From the NCBI GenBank assembly GCA_013398955.1, contig VWPU01001345.1, positions 1 through 64,000 on the forward strand: 64,000 bases of DNA, read 5' to 3'. The notes under the pieces were generated by a model. It saw only the letters and a list, made by a program, of their open reading frames with translations, ran no database searches and was not told the origin of the DNA. A program made the position numbers and the translations under genes. The stretch comes from Callaeas wilsoni. Its lineage: Eukaryota; Chordata; Aves; Passeriformes; Callaeidae. This document shows positions 51,201 to 62,571 of the stretch, one piece after another; within the stretch, counting starts at the first letter, position 1, and each line of letters begins with the position of its first letter.

Positions 51201-54200
51201 CAGAGCTAGTAATGCCACAGGGAAATCCTTCTCTCTTTCTTGCTTTCCAGTCAATTGAATAATAAATCCCAGAGCTTATTCCAGTGCATTAGGATTGCTA
51301 TTTGAAGTCCTGTTACACATAAACTCTTTTATGTGTTTAATTCCCTTACGACTCCACATCTTGGAGAGAAATGTGCTTGGAAAAAGGCATCTGCTTTCTG
51401 AAGCACACATGGGATATAAATACAGGATGAACAGTGCTCCTACAAACAGGACAGACAGAGGCTCTGGGTGTGTGGGATTAGAGCTGTAGCACAAAGGGGC
51501 ATTCTCAGCTTTGAACAATGGCTGTGTGGTGCTGGCTGGGCACAGGTGGAGGGTCACCTGTTTCAGGGTTTGTGCTCAGGCTGCTGATTGAAGCCTTTTG
51601 ATGTTGCCCAGACATTCTCTGAGCACTCCTCCTTGCTGCAGTGCTGCTCTGCAATAGCACTGATGTCTGATTGTTAATAAAGACAGGAGCTGATGATTGC
51701 TCTGTGGTGGCGTAGAAACAACTGTCTCTGTGTCCTTGGCTTTTTTTCTTGGGACTGAGAGACTGTCAAGTATTGCTGTGGACAGCAGGGCATGGCAGGT
51801 AGATAAGTTTGTTTCCTGGGTTCAGTCTTTTGCTAAGTTGTTTGAACCAGACATGTTCAGAGCTAAACAGAGTTTTCTTCCTCCCCTTTGGCAAAGGCAG
51901 AAGACACAATGAGCTCTAACACTCCTGCAGTTGAAGGTTGTTTTTTTTTTTTAATCCACTGTCTGCAGGAGCATATTTGAAACTCCTCAGGTTACATTTT
52001 TCCCTGGGGAACTACTGCTTTTGTGGTAGGGAAGCTGGAAGAGCTGGGGCTGCAGGAAAAAAGAGCACAAGTCTGAATCCCAGTGATGGTCTCTGCCATG
52101 CCTGTGAGTGCAAATGTGAATGGCAGAGGTGCTTCTTGTCCCTGCATCAGCTGTGGCACTGGTTTGAAGTGAAGTCATCTTGTCTGTGTCACACAGAGGA
52201 GCTGCCTGGTGTAATCAGTGTCTGGTAGGCTTTGAGAGGATGGTTGTGATGGTCTGTGTGGAGTGGGTGTGGTGGTGTTGGGAACCAAATATACACTTGA
52301 TAGCCTCTCTGAGCTCTTAAACTCCCTTCTTTCCAAGTGCTCTGAGATATGATTACTTAACCTGATGGACTTGAAATGTGATTTCAGAACACTCTGATTT
52401 TCTATGGAGAGTTGTAGGGTTTTGGCATGTCTGTAAATCAGGACATTGGTACCAAGAGTGGGAGGAACTACCACAAGCTTTGTTCTGAATGCCTTTTGAT
52501 GCACTTGTTGTAATGAAGATGATGGTCCCTGGAAGACAACATGCTGCTTACGTGTGTGGGGTTGGGCCCACTGGGCTGACATCTGACTCCAGTGCCATGA
52601 GAGAAGTAGGCAAAAGAGAGCTTGGATTCCTTGGTTTCTGGATTCTTTGCCAGTCAAAAAGGCAAGTTCATTCATCTTGTGATCCTGAAACCCATCAGTA
52701 AGTGATGGTGAAACGTTCAACCTGGGGATTCAATAAAAATGAATAGAAGCCTCTGAGGGTCACTGAGGTCTCCTTGGGCACAAACTGCAAGGCTGAATGA
52801 ATTAGAGTAACAAAACCTTCTCCTGTGATGTGGAAACGAGTGTCACGCCTTCCCTCTCATGTGGTCTTTGTGCACAAACAGCTTTGTTTGTGAGTGTCAA
52901 AGGGCAGGGGAAATCCAGAAAGGGCGAAGGTATTTCCTGTGTGTGACAGGCTCTCCTGCTTGGGTCATGGCAGAGATCACGCCTTTTTCTTTCGACCTGA
53001 TTTTTCAGGCTTTGATGCAAGAATGTGACAGTCTTCCCCTTGTGTCCTGTCTGGCTGTTGTGTTCGGTGACACTTCCTTGAAGGCAAGGGGGACACGTCC
53101 TTGTCTGCTGAGGAGTGAGACTTGCTGGCTGCCATCCCTTGGTGTGTCCCTCCAGTCCGTGTAGCTTTGTACTCCCAAATCAGTTCATTAGTCAGCTCAT
53201 GCTCCTTCCCCAAATTACTACTTCCTGGGCAGTCACTTAGAGCCACAAGCAAGAGATGCTGTTTCCCAAATGAGAATTGTGTGTGGACAAGCTCCTGTAG
53301 CTCATCCTGCAGGGATCAGGCAGCTCCAAGGACAGCCATGTGTTGGCTCTGACCTGGAAACAGCAGTGGCTGCTCTTTGAGCCTTCTGGGCTCTTCTCTG
53401 GGAACTGCCTCACTCCCTGGGATAGTGTTGTGAAGCCTCAGCAAAATCCCTGGAAATGACACCTGACTCTGGCAGTGGAGTGGCAGATCCTGGTAGTTTG
53501 CTTCTCCATGAAGTGCTTGGAGCTCTCCTGCTGAAGGGAACTGTGTGTGCTGAGCACATCCTCAGAGCAGTGCAAGGTTGTGGCTCCTCCAGTCCTCTTC
53601 CACTCTGCTTTGGCAGATCTCTGTGCCAGCGTTTGTGGCTCGAGTGACATCCAAGGGAAAGGCTTCTCTGTTTTGCTACCAATGCTTTTTTCTGCCTCTT
53701 GTGTTTTCCACACATTTTCATTCAGGGGCTTCTGATCTCTAACAGGTATCTTCCTTCCCTCTCCTTTTCCATATATTTTTTTCATCTCCTTCAGTTGCAA
53801 CACTCCAAGTGTCAGATGGTAGCGATGCTTTGCTAAAGGTGCTTTCTTTGCTCTCCTCTTGGAACAGCAGTCAGAAATCTGCATGATGTATGCCATAGGT
53901 CACAACAGACCTTGGTGCCATGTCACAAAATTGAGGAAAAATGATGCTATGAAGAACAGAGCAACTTCAGAACAAACTGGGCTTGCAGGCTGGGCCCACT
54001 TCAGATGCCTGAGTGCACGATGCTGAGCAGAGCTGCACACGTCAGGACTCTTCCAGGGAACTCAGGGTGGGTGGTAGACTGTGACAGCTGAGCTCCACGC
54101 TTGTCATGCCCTGAGAAGTCCTCCCTCATTTGAGGATTAAACTATAGCTACTTCCCCGACACAGAACTGCTGCCAAGATTCCAGTCTGGCTCGAGCCACT

Positions 54201-56322
54201 CTCCACACTTCATAATGAAGTTTGAGAGAGTTTTAACATCTTGGTGTTGGCAGAAACATGGTTTTAAAATCACGGTGTGGTTGGAGACTTGCTGGCTCTG
54301 GACACTGGTAACAAGGCTGGAGACTTTCATCTGAAGGTCAAATCCAGCCGTGGTGTTAGTGACAAAGTCATGAACTTCTGACTGATGGTTCAGGGCTTAC
54401 GTGTGGAAATGTGTCTGGAGTCCAGCGCCAGGACTGGGAGTTGGGAGACCTGGGTTCAGTTCCTGGGCTTTGCCAGAGCTATTCCGAGAGACCCTCAGCA
54501 AGGCACTTAAAGTCTTTGTGCCTTAGGTCTCTTTGTGAAAAAGCACTGAAGATCTACCTACATCTGTGTGCTCCAGGTCCTCAAACTCACACATGACTGT
54601 GGACTCCCGAACACTGCTGGATGCAGAAGAACAAAGAAATAGGTGGGACGGGCTGGCTCTGTCCAGCCCGTATCAGACAAGTGCCTGGATCACAGTTGTG
54701 GGTATTAGCAGTGACTGGTGAGCTTTTTGGCAGCTCCAAGGGTGAGGACATCGTGTTCTCAGGAGACAGCGCTGCTCTCCTGCCCCTGGGTGAGGCTGTT
54801 CCAGGGCAAGCAGCCCTGTGCTCAGGAGGAAGCTTTGTGCAGCCCCTCTCCCTCCGATGGCTGTAGGAGAACTTAGTTTCTGTGTTTGGCAGCTGGCACA
54901 AATCATCAGCAACAGCTTCCTGAGAAATTAGTTTCCCAAAGACTCTGCTAACGACGACTGAGCTGCTCCCTTCTTTCCAAGGCACACATGGGCAGCCTCT
55001 CCTGGCAAGCCTTTGTTACTGCTCTTTGGAGTAGCTACCAGTCACTGCAGTGCTGTCCTGGGTGTACACCTGTGCCCTGCCTCCCCTTGGAGCAGTTTTG
55101 GATGAGATTCGTGCAACCTCCAGCTCCGATTTGTGCCTGTGCCCAGGTGAGCCTGGGGCACTGCTCTGTCTCCTGCCGGCTCTCAGCAGCAGGAGCCTCT
55201 TCCCTGGGGACAGGGTGCTCAGGGCTTGTGTCTGCCTGGCTTGGAGAGACAAGCATAAGCGGCAGCCTGCAACACTGTAATCCCAAAGCTTCAGACTCTC
55301 CCTGTGTGTGCCAAATTCCTCTGGCTGTTAAATAAGGGTAGGAATTTCGAGGGGAGCTTGTAGAGCACAACTTCTGTGTTTGCTTTTAGCTTCATGAATA
55401 GCAGCAGTGACTTGTTTGGCTGTATACTGGGAAAACTCTGAGTTGCCAGCTTCGATGAGCTGCCGTTTTAAAGGAAAAGTTGTCACTTATGCAACTGTCT
55501 GCTTTGTGTTGACTTCAGAATCACTGGTGCCTTGCACAGCCCTGCTGTGTCTGCAGGTCAGCCTCCAGTGCCCAGCGGGGCATGGCAGTGCTCGTGCTGT
55601 AACTGGGGCCCTGGGGACGCTGTGCTGCTCACAGAGCTCACAAACCTGTTCTGCAGAACCTTGGATGTGGTCCAGAAGAGTGTGACCCTCTTTCAGATGG
55701 GAGGATGATTGAGGCACAGGTCAGATAGCTGGAAAAAAGGCTCCATGAAGGTCTTTGATGTAGTTGTCAGGTTGATGTGTTGGTACGTCCCAGGTATGAG
55801 TGGTGGGGAAGGGGAAGGCACCTCTATTACTGCTGAGTGAGGAAAGGCTATTGCCAGCTTCTGTTCAGTGTCACAGAAATCCACATGAAGAGAGGGCGTG
55901 GGAAACAAGTCATCATCTCTGCTACTTGCAGGACTCTGTAGTGGTGAGATCTCCACAAAGCTGCTGGTAGTACCTGCGGGAGGAGAGATGTGGGGAAAAG
56001 CCAGTAGAGCATGAGGGCTTAAGGAGGAAAATAAAAGCTGTTGAATCAGATCCACGCTCTAACAAATCCTTGCTGGTATTTTGTGTGACTCCTTTCTCTG
56101 CAGCTGGGGTTGGCTGGGTGCTCTGGGATATATCCAGGTGGGAAGCTGTGCTGTGAATTAGTAGCAACACTGTCCTCGAGTAGGCCACTGCATTCTGCTG
56201 ACTCCTTGTTTGTGTTAGTTACAGGACTCTCATCAGGCCCACGTACAAAATGTCCTACAGAACTGTGACCACGCTGGAGTGGAGGTGCTGTCCTGGCTTC
56301 ACGGGGAGCAACTGTGAGGAGG
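20683..56322 (+). CDS. COL26A1: COL26A1 (EMID2), collagen type XXVI alpha 1, 5' three coding exons (partial)
   Basis: The coding join is 20683-20834, 45748-45870 and 56219-56322; the 3' part lies beyond 64000. The 126 complete codons encode a signal peptide (about residues 1-19, hydrophobic with a Cys run), a short linker beginning TGFLYQFPAS and ending SPGSGFASR, and the full EMI domain (about 52-126). The seven EMI cysteines are visible at 54, 64, 81, 87, 115, 116 and 124, along with the hallmark WRCCPGF (113-119) and a possible N-glycosylation site at Asn68 (NGS). Intron phases are 2, 2 and 1. The sequence is colinear with human COL26A1 in every exon. Known for the family: a secreted extracellular-matrix protein with an EMI domain followed by collagen triple-helix repeats, first found in testis and ovary. 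EMID1 is the closest alternative, but the linker and EMI sequence fit COL26A1 better, as does the IFT22 neighbour. Confidence 0.95.
21590..21637 (+). repeat. T-rich tract including T23
   Basis: Interrupted (TTTTC)/T run with an uninterrupted T23 at 21615-21637, 750 bp into intron 1, just beyond the CpG island. No poly(A) retrogene body is attached on either side, so a simple repeat is likeliest. Confidence 0.8.
23523..23538 (+). repeat. T16 homopolymer
   Basis: Simple mononucleotide run. No recognisable retroposed body adjoins it. Confidence 0.8.
24545..24620 (+). repeat. Probable MIR-type SINE relic
   Basis: 'gagcaagacctgggttccag', 'ttgctcctctacca' and 'gggcaaatcactctgcc' follow the MIR order (B-box-like 'cctgggttc', then the 'gggcaagtcactt' core). 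Diverged. Confidence 0.45.
26100..26420. other. Candidate conserved noncoding segment (unproven)
   Basis: AT-rich, CpG-poor, repeat-free stretch with several homeodomain-type words (TTTTAATTAGG at about 26190, AATAATATTAAAT). Textural impression only; conservation cannot be judged from one sequence. Confidence 0.2.
29955..30045 (+). repeat. Possible MIR-type SINE tail
   Basis: 'ccctaaataaaatgggaata' followed by 'gtaatacttccc' and 'tatttcatgagg' resembles the 3' end of MIR ('ctgtaaaatggggataataatac...'). Weak. Confidence 0.35.
31446..31547. repeat. GT-rich/AC-rich imperfect fold-back
   Basis: The outer arms are exact: GTGTGGGGTT at 31446-31455 and AACCCCACAC at 31538-31547. Between them the plus strand is almost pure G/T to about 31498, then almost pure A/C, so an imperfect hairpin of roughly 45-bp arms can form. 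Confidence 0.6.
39876..39903 (+). repeat. (GGAT)7 microsatellite
   Basis: Seven exact GGAT units, followed at once by CCATCC, so the array end is palindromic (GGATGGATCCATCC). Open frames with Met-Asp-Gly or Ser-Ile-His-Pro repeats here are artefacts. Confidence 0.95.
42559..42584 (+). repeat. T-rich tract
   Basis: Runs of 8 to 12 T separated by single C residues. Simple repeat. Confidence 0.8.
43238..43479 (-). other. Open but unmatched sequence downstream of the ERV integrase fragment
   Basis: The second ERV frame stays open about 80 codons past the recognisable integrase, with no domain seen. It may be rearranged ERV-derived DNA or host intron; the junction near 43480 is not marked by a target duplication I could find. 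Confidence 0.35.
43480..44130 (-). pseudogene. Endogenous retrovirus pol fragment (RNase H end and integrase), broken
   Basis: Minus strand, antisense to COL26A1. The first frame (44105 to about 43810) has an RNase H C-terminal pattern, including VRHVDAHVPKSRA and a VDQAAK segment. The second (from about 43822) continues with the integrase zinc-binding half, HECETCAAIKQAKR, and the catalytic core up to WQIDYI (first acidic residue) and a VETTTAWLETYP stretch. The frames differ, and the break near 43806-43814 falls at the second zinc-ligand histidine, so a small deletion removed it. The match stops near 43480, before the second and third catalytic acidic residues. No gag or env was seen, and no flanking LTRs were identified. 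The ERV-L-like assignment is tentative; the copy cannot make a functional enzyme. Confidence 0.85.
45748..45870 (+). CDS. COL26A1: COL26A1 coding exon 2, first half of the EMI domain
   Basis: The acceptor is TTTCTCTCTGCAG. The exon reads (R)HWCHYTVTRTVSCQ..., then RVYQSCRWPGPCANLV. It encodes residues 51-91 plus two bases of Ser92. The donor AG|GTAAAA is weaker than consensus at +5 and +6. 123 nt, phases 2/2. The real frame is not the one giving the longest open frame here. Confidence 0.95.
46052..46434 (-). mobile_element. Solo LTR of an endogenous retrovirus (383 bp)
   Basis: Read on the minus strand it begins TGTTTCACATAAC and ends CACTGCTACA, so it has TG...CA termini. It contains TATAAAAG (46190-46183) and AATAAA (46126-46121) in the right order and about 60 bp apart, as in a U3-R-U5 LTR. 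It is flanked by GGTAAG (46046-46051) and GTTAAG (46435-46440), a 6-bp target duplication with one mismatch. Six base pairs suggests a class II (ERVK/alpha/beta-like) element. It lies antisense in COL26A1 intron 2, 181 bp after exon 2. No internal retroviral sequence adjoins, which indicates LTR-LTR recombination. Confidence 0.7.
46314..46332. repeat. Hairpin inside the solo LTR (AACTTCTA/TAGAAGTT)
   Basis: Exact 8-bp arms around a 3-nt TAG loop, within the U3 part of the LTR. Confidence 0.8.
54432..54540 (+). repeat. MIR-type SINE relic
   Basis: 'ggagacctgggttcagttcc', then 'tgccagagct', 'agcaaggcacttaaagtctt' and 'tgccttaggtct' follow the MIR core order closely. The B-box-like GGTTCAGTTCC is still legible. 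Confidence 0.65.
56219..56322 (+). CDS. COL26A1: COL26A1 coding exon 3, second half of the EMI domain
   Basis: The acceptor TTGTTTGTGTTAG completes Ser92. The exon continues YRTLIRPTYKMSYRTVTT, then LEWRCCPGFTGSNCEE, residues 93-126, with donor G|GTGAGT in phase 1. It is too short to appear as a long open frame. A second AG just inside (TTACAG) could be mistaken for the acceptor, but would break the frame with exon 2 and remove Tyr93 and Arg94. Confidence 0.95.
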
Positions 56323-56806
56323 GTGAGTTATCCAGCAATGCCTCTGTCCTTACAGAGCAGCAAGGATGGACTGGCTGCCTTGAGCTGGGGTTTGTTCCTT
56401 AATATGCCCTGCACCTCTTAAACACAGGAACAAATCCCCTGTTCCCTTCACTCCCCACTGTCATCTGAATGTCACACATCAGCTCTGAAAGGTCATCTTG
56501 GAAAACAGATCATTCTGACTGCCTGCAAACAGGCCTGAACAGGGAGGGGGAAAGAAATGAAGGAAAGGGAGTGAGGGATGACCTGTTTAGAGATGTGCTC
56601 ATGCTTGGCATCCCCGCTGTGTTCAGAAAATGTGCTTTCGCCTTTTTGTGTGTTATCTTCTCCCTGTCTCTGTTATCACCATCAGTTGCTGTGTCCAATA
56701 AAAGCTGGTCCCTGGATGGCTGTTTCTGAATGTTTTATGCCTCTGAGGTCTGGACATAAAAAATGTGTGTTCCCAGAGACCTTTGAATCAAAACCTTTGG
56801 TTCCCC

Positions 56807-56951
56807 TTTCTACCTGCTCCTTGACTTATTGGTGCAACATTCATGTTGCACAGTGCATGTGGAAACACAGTTCTGGGTTTCTACCTGCTCCTTGACTTAT
56901 TGGTGCAACATTCATGTTGCACAGTGCATGTGGAAACACAGTTCTGGGTTT
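56807..56951 (+). repeat. Exact 71-bp tandem duplication (2.04 copies)
   Basis: Positions 56807-56880 and 56878-56951 are identical at every base with a period of 71. Each copy carries a perfect palindrome (next entry). The identity points to a recent duplication or one maintained by conversion. It starts 484 bp after exon 3. Confidence 0.97.
56832..56922. repeat. Paired palindromes GTGCAACAT-TC-ATGTTGCAC
   Basis: Exact 9-bp arms with a 2-nt centre at 56832-56851, and again at 56903-56922 because of the 71-bp duplication. GCAACAT/ATGTTGC also makes each a possible dimeric transcription-factor site, but no factor is assigned. Confidence 0.95.
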
Positions 56952-59900
56952 GGCATCACACAGGGGAAAACACAGGGCTCTTTCCAGAGCAGGAGGAAGA
57001 AGTATTTTCCTTTTTTTATCACAATAGGGCATGTTTTACATTTTCCTTCCTGACATTTTCTACTTTAACTGTTACTTCTGAGGTTTTGAAACAAGTCCTG
57101 CTTCTCCACCAAGTTTCAGATTTAGGCATTAAGGCATCTGCTGAACCTGACATGAGAGTTCACGGATTATGAATGGGAGAAACTAAGCCTGGAGTTTTCT
57201 GTTCATTTGCATCAGGTCAACACAGCCTGTCTCTGGCTGCTGAAGGGTCATTGGGGGTGTCCAGCATCTCTGAGTCTGCTGTTTGTACTCGTTTTCTTTG
57301 TGCTATCTTAATACCTATCACACAATTCAGGCAAATCTCTGACTAGGAAGTTGTCTCGTTACAGTCCCAAAGAGCGATGGCTGCAGACAGCAGCTGGCTC
57401 CAGGCTGCTGAGGAAACAATAGCTTCCCAGAAGCTCCAGAAAAGTCTTACAGAGTGGTAGAGCTACCCTAAGTTGCAGTCTGCAGGGGAGAGCTTTACAT
57501 CTTAACATAATGCTAAAAGAAGTGAGCCTGAGAGAGAAGCTGCTGTGTGCAGCTTGGGTTTTTAGCTGTCCCTGCAGGGAAAGGGAAGCTGAGGATGGTG
57601 GCAGAGCTGTTACTTCCAGTGTGGCTGGGTGAGGATGTGCCTGGTGACCTGAGGAGCCCCTGTGTGCAGCCTGTTCGTGCCTGTAGGTTTGGACAGGTGT
57701 GAGTTATTGCAGCTTAGTGGTGCTGCTGGTGCAAAGGAGAGATTCCAGCTCCCTCCTGCAGTGCCAGATCTGTCTCAGCAGAGTTCAGTGGAAATAAAAA
57801 GCCAACATAAACTTGTTTGAGAAAGCCGGCAGCGATCTCGCAGGAGCAGGTCTGTGGAACGAGGTGACAATTTTATACAGTTACTTTTCAAGGTGGAACT
57901 ATTCTTTTGGGCTTGGATATGGTCTGTGGAGTGTGAGCACAAAGCCAGTAGTAAGCCCTTACTTTCATGTGTGAGATTCTTTTTACCTTTTTTTTCCTCT
58001 CCCTAAAACATCTGGTGCTACCGACAGTCCCATATTCTTGAATGAAAGAAGGAAATAAAAAAGACCCCTTTCTAGTGCAGCAGGGTTGTGCCACTTTGTG
58101 TAAATACTGGTGCTAGTGGTCTGCATGGGCCTTCAAGCTGTCAATTTTAAAAGAGAAATATTTACTTACTCCTTATGTTAATTCTTAATGTTAGTGTCAC
58201 TGAGAGATGAAAGTAAAAAAGGCTAAAAATAGGCTGGTTTAGGGTTTTTGGCAACCCAATATAAGGCCTTCTGTACTCTTTCCTTTCTGTGCTCTCCCCT
58301 ACTGCAAGTTTGGTTCCTCTGAGAGGGTGGGATGCTTATCTGTGTGAATTCTTCCTGGAAACAGCGGGCAAAAGGAAGCAGAAAACTAAACTGAAGCAAA
58401 ACAAAAACAATTTAGTGATGAAGCCACAGTGAATTAGCAGGGCAGAACCTCAAAATGCTTTCATCTTTCTTTGGTAGTTAGATTTCTCCTCAGTGTTTCA
58501 TTTCACTTGTATGTGCAGCTGGTGCGTTAGAAGCTGATGTGAGGTAGGTATGACTGGAGGCAGCCTGGACCTGCACTATTTTAAACTTGCCTTCTTGCTG
58601 TGTTGCAAACCCTCCAATTCCCTGACAGCCACTGTTGTTCTCCATGTGCCAAAGGAATGGCAGCTGCAGTGGCTCTGAGCTTCCACTGCAACACCTCCTG
58701 CTTCCAGAGACTGAAGGGAAACACCTCCTTTCTTTCCCATTGGGTCTTGGAACAGTGAGGTTGTGTTTCCCTCAGTAGGATGCATTAAGCCAGGAGATAA
58801 TGGATTGATTAAGCACACAGAAGAGTTCTGGGAGTTGTGTGTGCATGGCCATGGCTGCTGGTGGTCTTTGCGTCCTGATGCTAGAAGTCTGTCTATGAGA
58901 TCTATTGATTCCTTCTTTAACCCCCAGCGAGCAGAGTTAGTATTTGCTCCTTTTTTGTGCTGTTCTGGAACAGTGTCTTTGGGAAACCACTGTAAGCATG
59001 TCTGGAGGATGGATTATTTTTACTAGCTGTCCTTTTATCAAGCCTTTCTTGCCCTTTTAAAATTTACTTCTTTTAGCATTTTATGAGGGAAGACAGGATG
59101 GGGAGAGGGTGAACCAAGGAAAGAAGTCAAAAAATTTGAAACCCTTCAGAGACCGCAGCTATTTCTGATATCATAACTCGTTGTGATCTCCCAAATGACA
59201 GGTCAGCTTTTCTTTTGCAAAAGCAGCACTTCAGTGTGAGTGTCTAGCCCCTAAATATGACAGACTCCTGATGAGACTGGCTTGCTGTAACACACCTTCA
59301 GTGGGAAAACTGCCCTCTGCTAGAGCAAGCTGTTAAATGCAGTTCAGTCATTGAACTGTCTCCATCCTCAGCTGATAAGTTTAGCTTGAGACAGAAACCA
59401 CTCAGCTGTCACCAGGTGACAGGCACCTACATGAATGCTGAAAGCTGCACATTTTTAGATTTAAATTATCCTGGGAATCTAACTCCTGCATTGAAGCTGA
59501 TAAAGAGCAGTGTTGTCTGGAGGAAGCCCAGCTCTAGAGGTGGATGGAGATTTTGCTCTCAGTGGGCCATTAATTTACTGAGGTAAATCAACCTGTTTAC
59601 AACCTGTTTCCTTTTTCAAGCTGACACTGCCTGGGGCTTTCTCGCCTTCCTTTCCTTGCTTTCTACCTTTCCAAGATATGTCAGCATTTGAAAGAGTCTT
59701 TCAAAGAACAGAAAGTTCCTTTACTGGTTTCGTAGAACTGTGACCTGCTCATTGAGTTGATAGACAGAAATCACCAGTTGTACCAGGGGTGACTTCCCAA
59801 AGGTTTTCTTGCAACTTCCTTGGATGGAGAAAGAGACTTGATGCAAACAAGTCTGGTGAGTATAACTGTCACTAGATGCTAACTTTTATTTTCCAGTTTC

Positions 59901-60005
59901 AGGGGGTTTTTGTTTTGTTTAAAGTGGAGCCCAAGCCTAGGACAGGAAATGAATGCACTGAGCCACCCAGTCTGCTGACTGCTGATATAAAGAACATATG
60001 GATGA

Positions 60006-60073
60006 GGGCAGTGCAGGGGTGAAGTGGTTTAGCCGTTGCAATCATGCATCAAGCTGATTGATTTGAATCCAAG
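60006..60073 (+). repeat. Possible tRNA-derived SINE head
   Basis: 'gtggtttagccgttgcaatc' resembles an A box, and 'gatttgaatcc', 31 nt later, a B box, so the spacing is tRNA-like. No body or tail family was recognised, and it does not fold as an intact tRNA. Confidence 0.25.
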
Positions 60074-61805
60074 ATGATGCTGACATTTCAACTCGGCCTT
60101 TTTTCCGTGTGGCTGAAAGTTCAAAGGCAAGTGCAACCTCTTGGGGAGGAAAAGTGTCCCCAGCAAGTTCAGGGGCTCAGCCAGCGCTGCCCTGGAGCTC
60201 TCCAGCCAGGCAAGGTCTTATTTTACTTTATAACATATAAGTATAGTATAGCTTTCTTCCTTGTTTGTTTGTACTGCTTGAGTTTGGGACAGTAGCCAGT
60301 ATCCTATTTACCCCAGAAGCAGATTGATGGTAGACAGCTTAGCTGTTTGGGCAAGAAACAGCTCCCAGAGTAACCTCAGCTCCTCTAAAGTGATGCTGTT
60401 GTGATTCCAAGCTTACTTTTATTTTTTTTTCCCCTAAGAATGCAAGTAAGATAGGAAGTTTGAGCAGCCTTGTTCAAGTAATGGCTTAATTGGAGAACTT
60501 CCTTTTTTTTTTACATCTCCCCCTCCTCATTTCAGTTCTTGGAGTATTATTATCTACTTTTAATAACTATTGTTTGCATCTTTCTTGTCATCCTGATATT
60601 TTTCAAACCTCTTAGATTATCATGTGTTTACAGTTTTCAAAGCAACTTAAGAAAATGAGGACTTTCCTCTTGGTATGATAGAGTGCAAAAACCCTTTTCA
60701 TTTTTACTGCTGGTTTGCAAAGTTTTTTGGTCCCAGGAGGAGAGATGCAGAAAAACACTGCCAGGAAAATCTTAAATGAGCAAATGCAATTACAAGACAA
60801 AATTTGATGAGACTCTGAGAAAGGACGTCAAAACAAGAGACCTGAAAGTTTGAAAGCTTACTGAAGTGCTCTAAAGGGGAAGGGAATTCAAAGTGGTGTT
60901 GATGGGACCTCACTTCTCCAAGCCTTGTTCTTCCCCGTGAACCATTAAACCACAGGACTGTCCATGTATGTGAAAGTGCAACACAGAGGTTATGGAATAA
61001 CATCTCCTGTAGGATCACAGCAGTTCTCTCCAGGAGCTGAGCTTGTGTGCTCTCGTTTTCTCAAGTCCCTCAGTTCCTTTTTCAGCAGAGCTTTTTGCTG
61101 CCACTGAGCTTTTTCATCTTCCCTTAGAAACTGAGAAAGTGTAAGAGAAAACAGTAGGGACAGAGCCATTGCACTGCCTGTTCCTGTCACTGCTGGATCC
61201 TGGTTCAGTGATGTTTGCCCACTGCAGCTGAGTCCAGCTCCTGTCATAAAACAAAAGCTTCCATGTGAACAGTGAAATTCTCCCCAGGGTGGTCTCGTCA
61301 GTGCCCTCTGACTGGGCAGTTCTGTGCTGCAAACATGGCAGGCTGAGGTTCCTTCCCTTCAGGTTTGGATCTAACAGGGATGTAGTTCTTTACTAGAGAC
61401 TGGTTCAGTAATTCCTTTAGGGAAATGTGGCTTAGCTCTCATTTGAGACCTTTGAAACCAAGTACAACATTTGGTTCCACATAGCAAATTTGCTTCTGAA
61501 AATATCATCTCATGCCAAAGTTTGTTTGTTAGATACAATAAGTGAATTATGTGAATACATGTTATAAACTATTAAGTGCAATGTGAATTTACTAATAGTT
61601 TTCTTGTTAGTAAGTAGGTGGTAAAATGTGGTAACTATCTCTGTAAATCTACCTTCAAAAATATTTTATGAAAAAGTATCAAAACATGTGAATCACCCGT
61701 GAGGGAACTGCTGATATGTGGAAGTGGCTTCCTGAGCACCGATGTTTGTGCTGTAGTGCACAGGTGTTGGCCAGTACCTACCCTGGTATTTTCTTCCATA
61801 GCATA

Positions 61806-61862
61806 CACCTCCTGCTGCTCCAATGTTCCACCTCCTGCTGCTCCAATGTTCCACCTCCTGCT
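61806..61862 (+). repeat. 23-bp minisatellite, about 2.5 copies
   Basis: The unit CACCTCCTGCTGCTCCAATGTTC starts at 61806, 61829 and 61852. The first two copies are exact; the third diverges after 11 bp. Confidence 0.95.
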
Positions 61863-62571
61863 TGTGTTTCTGGTGGCCTCCTCAATATAAGATCCACCAG
61901 AAGCTGCCCAAACCACCCTACGATGTGTCACCCACTGCTGTCTGCTCCCATCACCACGCTGACCATTCAGCAGCCTCTGGCTTCAGGCATAACGTGTGTC
62001 ACCCTTGGTCAAATGCATCAAATTTTCTGAGGAGTTCCTGGAGCGTGTGGTCACTGTTGGAAGTGTCCACAGCCTGCTGAGAGCACTTTCTGGCATCAGC
62101 ACTCTGTGACTACTTGAACAATTTCTAAGTGTTCATCTTCTCTTTCAATACATCATTTAAAAAAAAAAATCCCTGTTAGATTTCCAAATATTTTGACAGT
62201 GCATTCCAGCATCTGAGTAGTTTCATTTTTTTGGACATTTCTAATCTGAACAAGGAGAATTTTATTGAGCACCTAATGTCAAAATATCTGAAGTGCTAAA
62301 TATCTGCAGATGTTATCTTAACATAAGTGGGAAAGCTGTATGCTGTACCATTACATTATCCCAAATTTTTTAGCTCCCATCAAATTACTGTGGTATGTAG
62401 AGAATCTTTTGTATTTTGATAAGCTATTGGTTTGCTCTCCCAAACACATTGGATGCTTTCTGCTGTGTATTTCTTAATTCACAAGCGAAGGACCCACCTG
62501 TTTATAGTGAATGACTTTCCTGTGAATTTGCTTTATTTCTAATCAGTTATGAGCATAATCTTCCCTTGGGT

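Larger units (their letters stand above)
45871..56218 (+). other. COL26A1: COL26A1 intron 2 (10.3 kb)
   Basis: A GT-AG intron interrupting the EMI domain between Val91 and Tyr93 (phase 2). It contains a solo LTR near its 5' end and a MIR relic. The remaining 46.5-54.4 kb holds no recognised gene or repeat; frames on both strands are short and unsupported. Confidence 0.85.
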
